Shown piece after piece: positions 1 to 8,579 of a stretch of 64,000 bases of DNA. The notes under the pieces are model-generated. The model had not been told where the DNA came from and did not search any database. It worked only from the letters and a program-made list of their open reading frames with translations. The DNA comes from Streptococcus intermedius SK54 = ATCC 27335 (GTDB lineage: Bacteria; Bacillota; Bacilli; Lactobacillales; Streptococcaceae). A program made the translations under genes and the position numbers. The DNA lies in the NCBI RefSeq assembly GCF_000413475.1, contig NZ_ATFK01000004.1, forward strand, positions 1 to 64,000, written 5' to 3'. Position 1 is the first letter of the stretch. Every line of letters begins with the position of its first letter.

Positions 1-96
1 GTCTTTTTTTGAAAAATTTGCTAAAAATCAACTCTCCTTTAACTTAAATATTGTTTTTTCTACAAAAGTTTACCACATTCTTGTATGCTCTCCTCT

Positions 97-125
97 TTGA
101 AAAAAATCATGAAAAGTAGTATAAT
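97..125 (+). promoter_or_regulatory. Sigma-A promoter upstream of rnjA
   Basis: A TTGAAA -35 box (97-102) and a perfect TATAAT -10 box (120-125) are separated by 17 bases. Transcription would start near 132, leaving about 80 bases of leader before rnjA. The leader contains a small CTTGG-gaag-CCAAG hairpin (about 165-178) and a 30-codon reading frame at 135-227 that overlaps the rnjA start. Confidence 0.75.
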
Positions 126-213
126 AAATAAAATATGCAAAATACTTGCAAAACTGTAATTCGACTTGGGAAGCCAAGGGCCGTTAGTAAGAAAAATATG
201 AAAAGGAGAATCA

Positions 214-1875
214 ATGAGCAATATTAAATTGATTGCTTTGGGCGGTGTACGTGAAAATGGAAAAAATCTTTACATCGCTGAAGTGGATGAATCTATTTTT
301 ATCCTTGATGTCGGACTAAAGTATCCGGAAAATGAACAGCTTGGTGTGGACTTTGTCATTCCAAATATGGACTATTTATTTGAAAATAAGGACCGCATTG
401 CAGGAGTCTTTTTGACACACGGTCATGCAGACGCGATTGGTGCTCTGCCTTATTTATTGGCGGAAATAAAGGTACCTGTATTTGGTTCGGAACTGACGAT
501 TGAGCTGGCCAAGTTATTTGTCAAAGGAAATGATACAGTCAAAAAATTCAATAATTTTCATGTGATTGATGAAGATACAGAGATTGACTTTGGAGATACG
601 GTTGTGTCTTTCTTTAAAACAACACACTCAATTCCAGAGAGTTTAGGAATTATTTTGAAAACGCCTGAAGGCAATATTGTTTACACAGGTGATTTCAAGT
701 TTGATCAAACAGCTAGCCAGTCTTATGCGACAGATTTTGCTCGTTTGGCAGAGATTGGTCGCGAAGGTGTCCTAGCTCTTCTTAGTGATTCTGCCAATGC
801 GGATAGTAGTATTCAAGTGGCAAGTGAGAGTGAAGTTGCAAAGGAAATTAGTGATACGATTGGGGATTGGGATGGGCGCGTGATTGTTGCGGCAGTTGCG
901 AGCAATCTTTCTCGTATTCAGCAAGTTTTTGAAGCAGCTGCTAGAACGGGACGTCGTGTTGTATTAACTGGATTTGATGTTGAAAATATCGTTCGTACAG
1001 CTATTCGCTTGAAGAAATTATCCCTTGTAGATGAACGCTTGCTGATTAAACCTAAAGAAATGTCTAAGTTTGAAGATCATGAATTGATCATTTTGGAAAC
1101 TGGTCGAATGGGTGAGCCCATCAATGGGTTGCGTAAGATGTCTATTGGTCGTCACCGCTATGTAGAAATTAAGGAAGGCGATTTGATTTATATTGTTACC
1201 ACACCGTCTATCGCAAAAGAAGCCTTGGTGGCACGTGTAGAAAATATGATCTACCAAGCAGGTGGTGTTGTTAAATTGATTACGCAAGATTTACGAGTGT
1301 CCGGTCATGGAAATGAACGCGATTTGCAACTGATGTTAAATCTCTTGCAGCCAAAATTCTTGTTTCCGATTCAAGGAGAATACCGTGAATTAGCAGCGCA
1401 TGCTAAAGCTGCGATGGCTGTTGGAATGTTGCCAGAGAACATTTTTATTCCAAAACGTGGTAGCATTATGGAATATGAAAAAGGCGATTTTTTACCTGCT
1501 GGAGCAGTACCTGCTGGTGACGTCATGATTGACGGAAATGCGATTGGTGATGTGGGAAATATTGTTCTGCGTGACCGTAAAGTTTTATCCGAGGACGGTA
1601 TCTTTATCGTAGCGATTACAGTGAACCGACGTGATAAGAAGATTATTTCCAGAGCGAAGATTCATACACGTGGTTTTGTTTATGCCAAGAAAAGTCGCGA
1701 TATTTTACGTGAAAGTGCTGATTTAATCAATAAGACAGTTGAAGATTACCTCGCAAAGGATAATTTTGATTGGGGCGAATTGAAGGGGGCTGTACGTGAC
1801 AATCTTGCGAAATACCTCTTTGAGCAAACGAAACGTCGGCCAGCCATTTTACCAGTTGTAATGGAAGTGCGTTAA
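214..1875 (+). CDS. rnjA: Ribonuclease J1
   Basis: RNase J1 is a cytoplasmic zinc-dependent 5'-3' exoribonuclease and endonuclease of the metallo-beta-lactamase/beta-CASP family, central to mRNA decay and rRNA maturation in Firmicutes. The 553 residues match the usual length. The metal motif THGHADAIG is at residues 68-76, followed by GDFKFD, SDSANAD and the beta-CASP motif SGHGNERD, with the dimerising C-terminal domain last. AAAGGAG lies just before ATG 214. RNase J2 is not in this window, so J1 is the better call: the sequence resembles J1, and a promoter and terminator make it monocistronic here. Confidence 0.95.
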   Translation: MSNIKLIALGGVRENGKNLYIAEVDESIFILDVGLKYPENEQLGVDFVIPNMDYLFENKDRIAGVFLTHGHADAIGALPYLLAEIKVPVFGSELTIELAKLFVKGNDTVKKFNNFHVIDEDTEIDFGDTVVSFFKTTHSIPESLGIILKTPEGNIVYTGDFKFDQTASQSYATDFARLAEIGREGVLALLSDSANADSSIQVASESEVAKEISDTIGDWDGRVIVAAVASNLSRIQQVFEAAARTGRRVVLTGFDVENIVRTAIRLKKLSLVDERLLIKPKEMSKFEDHELIILETGRMGEPINGLRKMSIGRHRYVEIKEGDLIYIVTTPSIAKEALVARVENMIYQAGGVVKLITQDLRVSGHGNERDLQLMLNLLQPKFLFPIQGEYRELAAHAKAAMAVGMLPENIFIPKRGSIMEYEKGDFLPAGAVPAGDVMIDGNAIGDVGNIVLRDRKVLSEDGIFIVAITVNRRDKKIISRAKIHTRGFVYAKKSRDILRESADLINKTVEDYLAKDNFDWGELKGAVRDNLAKYLFEQTKRRPAILPVVMEVR

Positions 1876-1915
1876 GATCGCTGGAGGCATTTGACAAGAT
1901 AGTAACAAAAATAAT

Positions 1916-1945
1916 GGGGTCAGGACACTTGTTCCAACCCCTTTC
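1916..1945 (+). terminator. Rho-independent terminator of rnjA
   Basis: The arms GGGGT.GGAC and GTTCCAACCCC (1916-1941) pair around an ACTT loop and are followed by a short T-rich tail, 40 bases after the rnjA stop. Confidence 0.65.
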
Positions 1946-1979
1946 TTACATTCATATGTAGATATAAAAAGGAGACAAC

Positions 1980-2771
1980 ATGGCATTTTTTGAAATTGAA
2001 TATCATTCTACAGTATTAGAAATGGAGCGTCGTGTCAATGTCATCTATCCTGATGCAGACGCGGTAGAGCCAAGTCGGATGACAGACACCGATATTCCCG
2101 TTCTTTATCTTTTGCATGGTATGGGTGGAAATGAAAATTCTTGGCGGAAGCGGACAAATATTGAGCGTCTATTACGCCATACAAATTTAATTGTAATTAT
2201 GCCATCAACAGATCTTGCTTGGTACACGAATACTACTTATGGATTAAAATACTATGATGCTATAGCCAAAGAACTGCCTGAAGTCATGCAACGTTTCTTT
2301 CCAAATATGAGTCGAAAACGTGAAAAAACATTTATCGCTGGTTTATCTATGGGAGGTTATGGGGCTTATAAAATAGCATTGACAACAGATCAATTCTCTT
2401 ATGCGGGGTCCTTCTCAGGTGCCATTGGAATCGGTTTGGATGATGTGAATATAGAGGACCTTCCTGGAGGAACACTCAACTATTGGCAAGGTGTGTTTGG
2501 TGATTTGAAAGCAGCTGGTGTTGAGCAACATTTTCTAACAACGATGGCAAAGAAGTCAGATAAAAGAACTAAATTCTATGCTTGGTGTGGAGAGCAAGAT
2601 TTTCTCTATCAAGCAAATGAAATAGCCGTTAAAAAATTACGCGAGTGCGAGTTAGATATTACGTATCATCATGCTCCAGGAAAGCACGAGTGGTATTATT
2701 GGGAAAAACAATTAGAAAAATTTCTTAAATGGTTGCCAATTGGTTTTGAAGTAGAGGAACGCCTATCTTAA
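1980..2771 (+). CDS. estA: Tributyrin esterase / S-formylglutathione hydrolase-like esterase (EstA)
   Basis: This 263-residue alpha/beta-hydrolase of the esterase D group hydrolyses short-chain acyl esters; the streptococcal and lactococcal homologue EstA acts on tributyrin and aryl esters. The nucleophile elbow GLSMGG places the serine at 123. Asp207 (GEQDF) and His236 (GKHEW) complete the likely triad, and LLHGMGG near residue 45 is the oxyanion-hole motif. No signal peptide is visible, so it is cytosolic. AAAGGAG precedes the ATG. It is a single gene between rnjA and the matrixin-like gene. The family is clear; the natural substrate is not. Confidence 0.88.
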   Translation: MAFFEIEYHSTVLEMERRVNVIYPDADAVEPSRMTDTDIPVLYLLHGMGGNENSWRKRTNIERLLRHTNLIVIMPSTDLAWYTNTTYGLKYYDAIAKELPEVMQRFFPNMSRKREKTFIAGLSMGGYGAYKIALTTDQFSYAGSFSGAIGIGLDDVNIEDLPGGTLNYWQGVFGDLKAAGVEQHFLTTMAKKSDKRTKFYAWCGEQDFLYQANEIAVKKLRECELDITYHHAPGKHEWYYWEKQLEKFLKWLPIGFEVEERLS

Positions 2772-2912
2772 GTGTGGTATCTTGGGTTCTTATATTTGAC
2801 AGGGAATGATTTTTAGAGATTTGTTATTTCTATTATGCTCTATCTATTTTAAGAATTTTTTAAGTGAATCTCATTATACTTACTCTTTATATTTTAAATT
2901 AGGAGGGCGAGA

Positions 2913-3614
2913 ATGAGGTTTGTATTTGGAATGTTTTCGGCGTTCTTGCGCTTGATGTGGTGTTTGGTTTATACTATTGCCTTGGTAGCACTTCTTTTTG
3001 TAGGAAGTTTGTATATCATGAGTCCTTCTAAAACGAATTTTGTTACAATTCTTCAGCAAGATGTGCGACAACTTTATCGTTATATAAATGGGCAAGATCG
3101 TCAACGAAGCGTTGGGCAACATGTGAAAGATATTACCAAGCAATTATCAGACAATCATGTTCACCAATCTGGTGTTCGGTGGGATAAAGCAAGTGCTACG
3201 GTGTATATAGATACAAAAAATTCAACGCTTCGCTTGGCTTATCAGGAAGCCATTCATGCTTGGAATAAAACAGGTGCATTCACTTTTCAGATAGTAGATG
3301 ATAAAAAGCAGGCGAATATTGTGGCTACGGAGATGAATAATGCTACTGTGAATGCAGCTGGTGAAGCAGAATCACAAACAAATTTGTTGACTAAACGTTT
3401 CACAACTGTAATTGTTCGTTTAAATCGTTATTATCTATTAAACAGTCAATACGGCTACTCTTATGAACGAATCGTAAACACAGCAGAACATGAATTGGGA
3501 CATGCGATTGGATTAGAACACAATGAAGAAAAATCTGTCATGCAGTCCTCTGGTTCATTTTATAGTATTCAAGCAGTGGACGTTCAAACAGTAAAGGAGT
3601 TGTATCAATCATAA
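2913..3614 (+). CDS. Membrane-anchored matrixin-like (M10-type) zinc metalloprotease
   Basis: The 233-residue protein has one N-terminal transmembrane segment (residues about 13-36) and an extracellular domain ending in the extended zinc motif HELGHAIGLEH (His193, Glu194, His197, His203), followed by a Met-turn-like SVMQ (Met210). This is the metzincin signature of matrixins, so a cell-surface zinc protease or autolytic processing factor is likely. AGGAGGGCGAG precedes the ATG. The next gene starts one base after its stop, so the two are translationally coupled. Streptococci carry such proteins as conserved hypotheticals; I know of no established substrate. Confidence 0.82.
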   Translation: MRFVFGMFSAFLRLMWCLVYTIALVALLFVGSLYIMSPSKTNFVTILQQDVRQLYRYINGQDRQRSVGQHVKDITKQLSDNHVHQSGVRWDKASATVYIDTKNSTLRLAYQEAIHAWNKTGAFTFQIVDDKKQANIVATEMNNATVNAAGEAESQTNLLTKRFTTVIVRLNRYYLLNSQYGYSYERIVNTAEHELGHAIGLEHNEEKSVMQSSGSFYSIQAVDVQTVKELYQS

Positions 3615-3615
3615 A

Positions 3616-3981
3616 ATGTTAAAAAATATATTTAAAGTCATTAGATATTTCCCAGAGCAAGTTTTTTTGTTTCTCTTTAATTCTAGTATTTTTGCATGGT
3701 TATGGAAAAGTGGCTCTGATATCGCAAATCGTATTGGAGTGACAGCTGCATGGCGAGAACATATTCCAGCTCCTATCCAAAGTTTTTTTGGCGAAAACAG
3801 TCAGGCAGTTCAAGGCTTTTTCAATCATTCAGCTGTTATGTGGTTGATTGGTTCTATGATGATCCTTTGGGTAATCCGTTTTGTAAAAGGAATCATCAAA
3901 TTCGTTCTTTTCATTTTGATTATTTTATTAGGTATTTACCTCGTGATGCAAAATCAAGAAATTTTACATACTTTTAGATGA
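3616..3981 (+). CDS. Small two-helix membrane protein coupled to the matrixin-like protease
   Basis: I do not recognise this 121-residue protein. It has an aromatic-rich N-terminus (residues 10-30) and a strongly hydrophobic stretch near residues 74-115, consistent with two or three membrane segments and short loops. Its ATG follows the TAA of the protease by one base, so it probably depends on translational coupling; no separate Shine-Dalgarno is evident outside the end of the upstream gene. A membrane partner or regulator of the protease is the simplest inference. A terminator follows directly. Confidence 0.7.
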   Translation: MLKNIFKVIRYFPEQVFLFLFNSSIFAWLWKSGSDIANRIGVTAAWREHIPAPIQSFFGENSQAVQGFFNHSAVMWLIGSMMILWVIRFVKGIIKFVLFILIILLGIYLVMQNQEILHTFR

Positions 3982-3982
3982 A

Positions 3983-4012
3983 ATGCGGTTTATCTTGACC
4001 GTATTTTTATTT
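3983..4012 (+). terminator. Terminator after the protease/membrane protein pair
   Basis: ATGCGGT (3983-3989) pairs with ACCGTAT (3998-4004), with one G-U pair, and runs into TTTTTATTTT. Confidence 0.6.
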
Positions 4013-4039
4013 TCTAGAATGGTAGTTGGACTATGAATT

Positions 4040-4048
4040 TGCTATAAT
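4040..4048 (+). promoter_or_regulatory. Extended -10 promoter directly abutting the ABC-F start codon
   Basis: TGCTATAAT (4040-4048) is a perfect extended -10. Only six bases (AGGGTT) separate it from ATG 4055, so the transcript would start at or very near the A of the start codon. No Shine-Dalgarno fits in between. The same layout recurs before the gene at 58798. Confidence 0.6.
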
Positions 4049-4054
4049 AGGGTT

Positions 4055-5950
4055 ATGATTATTTTACAAGCAAGCAAGATTGAGCGCTCTTTTGCAGGTG
4101 AGCTTCTTTTTAACAATATTAACCTGCAGGTGGATGAGGGTGATCGAATTGCCCTCGTCGGTAAAAATGGAGCTGGAAAGTCAACCCTGCTCAAGATTTT
4201 GGTGGGCGAGGAAGAGCCTACTTCTGGTCAGATCAATAAAAAACGAGACCTGTCCCTGTCCTATCTGGCTCAGGACAGCCGCTTTGAGTCGGAGAATACC
4301 ATCTACGACGAGATGCTGCTGGTCTTTGATAGTCTGCGTCAGCAAGAGAAGCGTTTGCGGCAGATGGAGCTGCAAATGGGAGAATTGTCAGGGGAAGACC
4401 TGACTGCTCTCATGACCCAGTACGACCAGCTGTCAGAGGGCTTTCGCCAGAAAGGTGGTTTTACCTACGAGGCCGATATTCGAGCTATTTTGAATGGTTT
4501 CAAGTTTGACCAGTCCATGTGGCAGATGAAGATTTCTGAGCTTTCGGGCGGGCAGAATACCCGTCTGGCTCTGGCTAAGATGCTTTTGGAAAAGCCAGAA
4601 CTGCTGGTACTGGACGAGCCGACCAACCACTTGGATATCGAGACTATTGCCTGGCTGGAGACTTACTTGATTAACTACAGCGGTGCATTGATTATCGTCA
4701 GTCACGACCGTTATTTCCTGGACAAGGTTGCAACTATCACGCTGGATTTGACCAAACATTCCTTGGATCGTTATGTGGGCAATTATTCTAGCTTCGTGGT
4801 CCAAAAGGAGCAGAAGTTAGCCACTGAAGCTAAGAATTACGAAAAGCAACAGAAAGAAATTGCTGCGCTAGAGGACTTTGTCAATCGCAATCTAGTCCGA
4901 GCCTCCACTACCAAGAGGGCTCAGTCCCGCCGCAAACAGCTGGAAAAGATGGAGCGTTTGGACAGGCCGGAGACTGGCAGCCGCTCGGCTAATATGACCT
5001 TCAAATCCGATAAGGTTTCTGGAAATGTTGTTCTGACTTTGGAAGACGCAGCTATTGGCTACGGAAAGGAAGTCCTGTCAGAGCCGATTAACCTTGATAT
5101 TCGCAAGTTTAATGCGGTAGCTATTGTCGGGCCAAATGGGATTGGAAAGACTACCTTGATTAAATCACTAATCGGTCAAGTGCCCTTCATCAGAGGTAAG
5201 GAGCAGTTGGGGGCTAATGTGGAAGTAGGCTACTATGACCAGACCCAGAGCAAACTGACTCCCAGCAATACGGTTCTCGATGAGCTATGGAATGACTTCA
5301 AGCTGACGCCAGAGGTCGAGATTCGCAATCGCTTAGGCGCTTTCCTCTTCTCGGGAGACGATGTCAAGAAGTCTGTCGGCATGCTATCAGGTGGAGAGCG
5401 GGCGCGGCTGCTTCTAGCCAAGCTGTCTATGGAAAACAACAACTTTCTCATCCTAGACGAGCCGACTAACCACCTGGACATTGATAGCAAGGAAGTGCTG
5501 GAAAATGCCCTGATTGACTTTGACGGCACCCTGCTCTTTGTCAGCCATGATCGTTACTTTATCAACCGTGTGGCCACCCAGATTATTGAGCTCTCTGAGA
5601 CAGGCTCCACCCTTTATCTGGGTGATTATGACTACTATCTGGAAAAAAAGGCAGAGCAGGAAGCCTTGTGTGAGGAGGCGGAGCAGGTCAGTCCTGACAA
5701 GCCAGCACCTGCCAATAACTATCAGCTTCAAAAGGAAAACCAGAAAGAACAGCGCCGGCTGGCCCGCCGCCTAGAGCAGCTGGAAGCGCAAATCGAGGAC
5801 TTGGACAGTCAGATCAGTCAGCTTCAGGAAGCCATGCAGGCAACCAACGACGCCGGCGAACTCATGGAGAGCCAGCAGCAAATCGACCAGCTGACCGATG
5901 CCCAAGAAGAAGTCCTGCTAGAATGGGAAGAACTGGCGGATAAGGTGTAG
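4055..5950 (+). CDS. ABC-F family ATPase (YdiF/Uup-like ribosome-associated factor)
   Basis: The 631 residues contain two ABC domains and no membrane segments, the ABC-F layout. Domain 1 has Walker A GKNGAGKST (about residue 37), LSGGQ and VLDEPTNHLD; domain 2 has GPNGIGKTT, LSGGERARL and ILDEPTNHLD. A long charged linker lies between them, and a coiled-coil C-terminal arm (about residues 545-630) follows. ABC-F proteins act on the ribosomal E site to relieve stalled translation; some protect against antibiotics, but nothing here identifies a resistance subtype. Base composition differs from the neighbours: 52% GC counted for 4201-4260 against 35% for 3841-3900, suggesting acquisition from a higher-GC streptococcus. 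A short or absent 5' leader is likely. Confidence 0.9.
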   Translation: MIILQASKIERSFAGELLFNNINLQVDEGDRIALVGKNGAGKSTLLKILVGEEEPTSGQINKKRDLSLSYLAQDSRFESENTIYDEMLLVFDSLRQQEKRLRQMELQMGELSGEDLTALMTQYDQLSEGFRQKGGFTYEADIRAILNGFKFDQSMWQMKISELSGGQNTRLALAKMLLEKPELLVLDEPTNHLDIETIAWLETYLINYSGALIIVSHDRYFLDKVATITLDLTKHSLDRYVGNYSSFVVQKEQKLATEAKNYEKQQKEIAALEDFVNRNLVRASTTKRAQSRRKQLEKMERLDRPETGSRSANMTFKSDKVSGNVVLTLEDAAIGYGKEVLSEPINLDIRKFNAVAIVGPNGIGKTTLIKSLIGQVPFIRGKEQLGANVEVGYYDQTQSKLTPSNTVLDELWNDFKLTPEVEIRNRLGAFLFSGDDVKKSVGMLSGGERARLLLAKLSMENNNFLILDEPTNHLDIDSKEVLENALIDFDGTLLFVSHDRYFINRVATQIIELSETGSTLYLGDYDYYLEKKAEQEALCEEAEQVSPDKPAPANNYQLQKENQKEQRRLARRLEQLEAQIEDLDSQISQLQEAMQATNDAGELMESQQQIDQLTDAQEEVLLEWEELADKV

Positions 5951-6030
5951 GAGTGTGCAGTTTCTGTGTAAAATGAGCTTCTTAGAGATTACAATGTTTT
6001 CCCTACCCTTACTAAAAGAGAATATAAAAA

Positions 6031-6062
6031 AACTAGGCTGGAATAATTTCCAACCTAGTTTG
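6031..6062. terminator. Bidirectional terminator between the ABC-F gene and lapA-like gene
   Basis: AACTAGG.TGGAA and TTCCAACCTAGTT pair across 6031-6060, with an A-run on the left and T-rich sequence on the right. It can serve both converging transcripts; the stop codon of the minus-strand gene (6055-6057) lies inside the stem. Confidence 0.75.
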
Positions 6063-6312
6063 TTGTATGTGAGTTTTCAAGAGCTTCTTTGGTTTTCTTA
6101 AGTTCTTTTTTCAGTGAGAAATTTTTCACCATGCTGATGAGGAAGGTCGTGACAGAACCCAGGAGAACTGAGATCAAAATCAATATAATCAAGGGAAGTT
6201 TGAAGCTAAATAGGATAAAGCTAACATTGACGCTCTGCATATTGGCCAAGGAAATACCGGCCACCAATAGAATGGTAATTAAAAGCAGGATGTAGTGTAG
6301 TTTTTCTTTCAT
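6055..6312 (-). CDS. LapA/DUF1049-domain small membrane protein
   Basis: The 85-residue protein has two hydrophobic helices (about residues 7-26 and 36-60) followed by a basic, charged tail, the layout of the LapA/DUF1049 family. The motif near residues 22-31 (SLANMQSVNV) resembles the conserved N-x-x-x-V-x-V family segment. It is the last gene after murT-gatD on the minus strand, 30 bases downstream of gatD, so it is probably co-transcribed. A role in envelope assembly is suggested only by that neighbourhood. Confidence 0.75.
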   Translation of the reverse strand: MKEKLHYILLLITILLVAGISLANMQSVNVSFILFSFKLPLIILILISVLLGSVTTFLISMVKNFSLKKELKKTKEALENSHTTN

Positions 6313-6342
6313 AATGATTCTCCAATATATTTATATTATTCT

Positions 6343-7128
6343 TTATTCAAATTCAGCCTTGCTCTTGATATCTCCGTATTCTTCTGGGATTTCTTGAGCT
6401 AGGATATCTTCATAAGCAGCCAGTTCAATATTTGAGCCATACCTGTTTTTCAGAGCGGTGGTCACCAGACGGTAGGCCAAGTTTGCGTTTCGGGATAAAA
6501 TGGGGCCATGGAAGTAGGAGCCAAAGACATTTTTATAATGAACGCCTTCGCAACCATCCTCTTGGTTGTTACCATTTCCATAGACAACCTTGCCCAGTGG
6601 TTTTTCATCATCAGACAGAAACGTCCGTCCTTGATGATTTTCAAAACCATAGTAAGTTTCATCAAATTCTTCATTATGAATCTTGATGTCGCCGATGTAG
6701 CGATTATTAGTCTGATTGAGGGTATAATGTCCCATGATACCTAAGCCCTCGATCCGTCGACCTGATGCTTCGATATAGTATTGGCCTAGGAGTTGGAAGC
6801 CGCCGCAGATAGCTAGCATTACGCCATTTTCGTTAATAAAACTTTCTAAAGCCTCTTTTTTAGCTGGCAAGTCACGAGCCACGATCGTTTGCTCATAGTC
6901 TTGACCACCCCCAAAGAAGACGATGTCGTAGCTGTCCTTGTCAAAGTCATCTTCTAGAGAGACAATATCGACCTCAACCCTAGCGCCTAACTTTTCAGCC
7001 ACATACTTGAGCATGAGCACATTTCCATTGTCCCCGTAGGTATTCATGAGATTGCCATAGAGGTGGGCAATCCTTACATCATAGCGATAATCCTGGTTTT
7101 CAGGAGAAGTGAGGGATCTATAAACCAT
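6343..7128 (-). CDS. gatD: Lipid II isoglutaminyl synthase, glutamine amidotransferase subunit
   Basis: GatD is a cytoplasmic class-I glutaminase of the CobB/CobQ type that supplies ammonia to MurT; together they amidate the alpha-carboxyl of D-Glu at position 2 of the lipid II stem. The 261-residue sequence has the nucleophile in LAICGGFQ (Cys108) and the catalytic His in GSYFHGPIL (His207). Its ATG overlaps the murT stop by one base (TAATG), giving tight coupling as expected for a heterodimer. It has about 15 more N-terminal residues than some homologues; the start is chosen for that overlap. Confidence 0.95.
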   Translation of the reverse strand: MVYRSLTSPENQDYRYDVRIAHLYGNLMNTYGDNGNVLMLKYVAEKLGARVEVDIVSLEDDFDKDSYDIVFFGGGQDYEQTIVARDLPAKKEALESFINENGVMLAICGGFQLLGQYYIEASGRRIEGLGIMGHYTLNQTNNRYIGDIKIHNEEFDETYYGFENHQGRTFLSDDEKPLGKVVYGNGNNQEDGCEGVHYKNVFGSYFHGPILSRNANLAYRLVTTALKNRYGSNIELAAYEDILAQEIPEEYGDIKSKAEFE

Positions 7129-8471
7129 TAGTTCATCTCCTTTCTGACAACCTGATTAGAAGCAAGTAGTTCACGAAATTCTAACATGGCGGTGTAGGTT
7201 GCTAAGATATAGGCATGTCTGGTTTTCTGATGTTTAATTTCTTCAAAGACTTGACTCAAATCAGCTACTTCATTGATTTGCTTGGCATCATAACCAGTGA
7301 CTCGCAAGCGACGAGCAATTTCAGAATGACGAACACCACCAGCAATGATATGCGAGATATCCATGTCTAAAATTTTCTCAAAATCAGCGTCCCAAATCCA
7401 GCTGGTATCAATGCCATCTGCGTAGTTGGCGTTGAGGAGAACTGACAAACTGAATGAATAAGGAGCAAGCTTGATCATTTCTAGAGCTTGCGTAGCTCCA
7501 ACTGGATTTTTAATCAGAACTAGCGTGCATTCTTTGTCGCCAATCTTGAACGTTTCCTGACGTCCGAAAACGGCTCTACTTTTGTCAAAACCAGCCTTGA
7601 TGGTAGCTGAGTCGACTTCAAAGAACTGAGCAACAGAAACGGCTGCTAAAGCGTTGTAGATGTTATAAAGGCCTCCAATATTGATGTGATAGTCTTGATC
7701 ATCAATGACGAATTCTGAACTATTGTGGTGAAGGCTAGTTAATTGGGTCAGTTTGTAGTTTAATTCAGGGCGTTTAAAATGACAATATTCACAAATATAA
7801 TCACCTAAATTAGCATAAGTATTGAGCTTGTATTTTAGAATATGCTGACACTTGGGACAGAGGATGCCCTCAGTATTATAATGCGCTAACTCAGCTTGCC
7901 CTTTTTTGGTGTCAAATCCATAGTAGCGGACGGGATTCTTCAGTCTGACCGAGTTAAAGAGCGGGCTGTCACCGTTCATCAGTACAGTCGCTTCAGGTAC
8001 TTTCGCTGCAGCATCGAGAATCATTTGGTAGGTCGTGTAAATCTCTCCGTAACGATCCATTTGGTCACGGAAAATATTGGTAAAGACAAAAAGGCTTGGC
8101 TTGATATAGTCACAAATACGAGAAAGACTCGCTTCGTCAATTTCTAGTACAGCAATATTCTTGCCAGATTTGCCTTTCTTAGCGGTCAGGAAAGTTGTGG
8201 TAATCCCCGCAATCATATTGGCACCACTGGGATTGGTCACCACTTCTCCGAAAACTTCCTTGAGAATGCCTACCGTCAGAGCTGTAGTTAGAGTTTTACC
8301 ATTGGTTCCGGTAATAACCACGACCTCATAGTTCTTCGCTAGGTTTTGTAAAATGTTTTTGTCAAATGTTAGGGCAACTTTCCCTGGCAGGGTCGAACCA
8401 CGCCCCATTTTGCTGAGAACAAAGTGGGAGGACTTGCCTGCCAAAAGGCCCAATGCTGTATTTATCTTCAT
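7128..8471 (-). CDS. murT: Lipid II isoglutaminyl synthase, Mur ligase subunit
   Basis: MurT is the Mur-ligase-like ATP-dependent subunit that, with GatD, converts D-Glu of lipid II to D-isoglutamine, needed for efficient peptidoglycan cross-linking. The 447 residues show the P-loop TGTNGKT at about 54-60, a Cys4 zinc ribbon typical of MurT (Cys205, Cys208, Cys227, Cys230), and the C-terminal DUF1727 domain. It heads a minus-strand murT-gatD-lapA operon and diverges from cdaA, with about 100 bases between starts. Confidence 0.95.
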   Translation of the reverse strand: MKINTALGLLAGKSSHFVLSKMGRGSTLPGKVALTFDKNILQNLAKNYEVVVITGTNGKTLTTALTVGILKEVFGEVVTNPSGANMIAGITTTFLTAKKGKSGKNIAVLEIDEASLSRICDYIKPSLFVFTNIFRDQMDRYGEIYTTYQMILDAAAKVPEATVLMNGDSPLFNSVRLKNPVRYYGFDTKKGQAELAHYNTEGILCPKCQHILKYKLNTYANLGDYICEYCHFKRPELNYKLTQLTSLHHNSSEFVIDDQDYHINIGGLYNIYNALAAVSVAQFFEVDSATIKAGFDKSRAVFGRQETFKIGDKECTLVLIKNPVGATQALEMIKLAPYSFSLSVLLNANYADGIDTSWIWDADFEKILDMDISHIIAGGVRHSEIARRLRVTGYDAKQINEVADLSQVFEEIKHQKTRHAYILATYTAMLEFRELLASNQVVRKEMN

Positions 8472-8527
8472 AAGAAATATTTTATCATAAAAAAGTAAAG
8501 AAGGTTACAGAAAAATATCTTGAAAAG

Positions 8528-8536
8528 TGATATAAT
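8528..8536 (+). promoter_or_regulatory. Extended -10 promoter for cdaA-cdaR-glmM
   Basis: TGATATAAT (8528-8536) is a perfect extended -10 with no convincing -35. It lies 43 bases before the chosen cdaA start, in the divergent murT/cdaA interval. Confidence 0.65.
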
Positions 8537-8579
8537 AGTCAAGAACGTTTTTTAGGTTGAGAAAGTGAGGACACTGAAA

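Noticed and set aside
9-60. Partial upstream gene at the left edge
   Set aside because: The first 200 bases are AT-rich with frequent stops in all frames; no gene end is recognisable.
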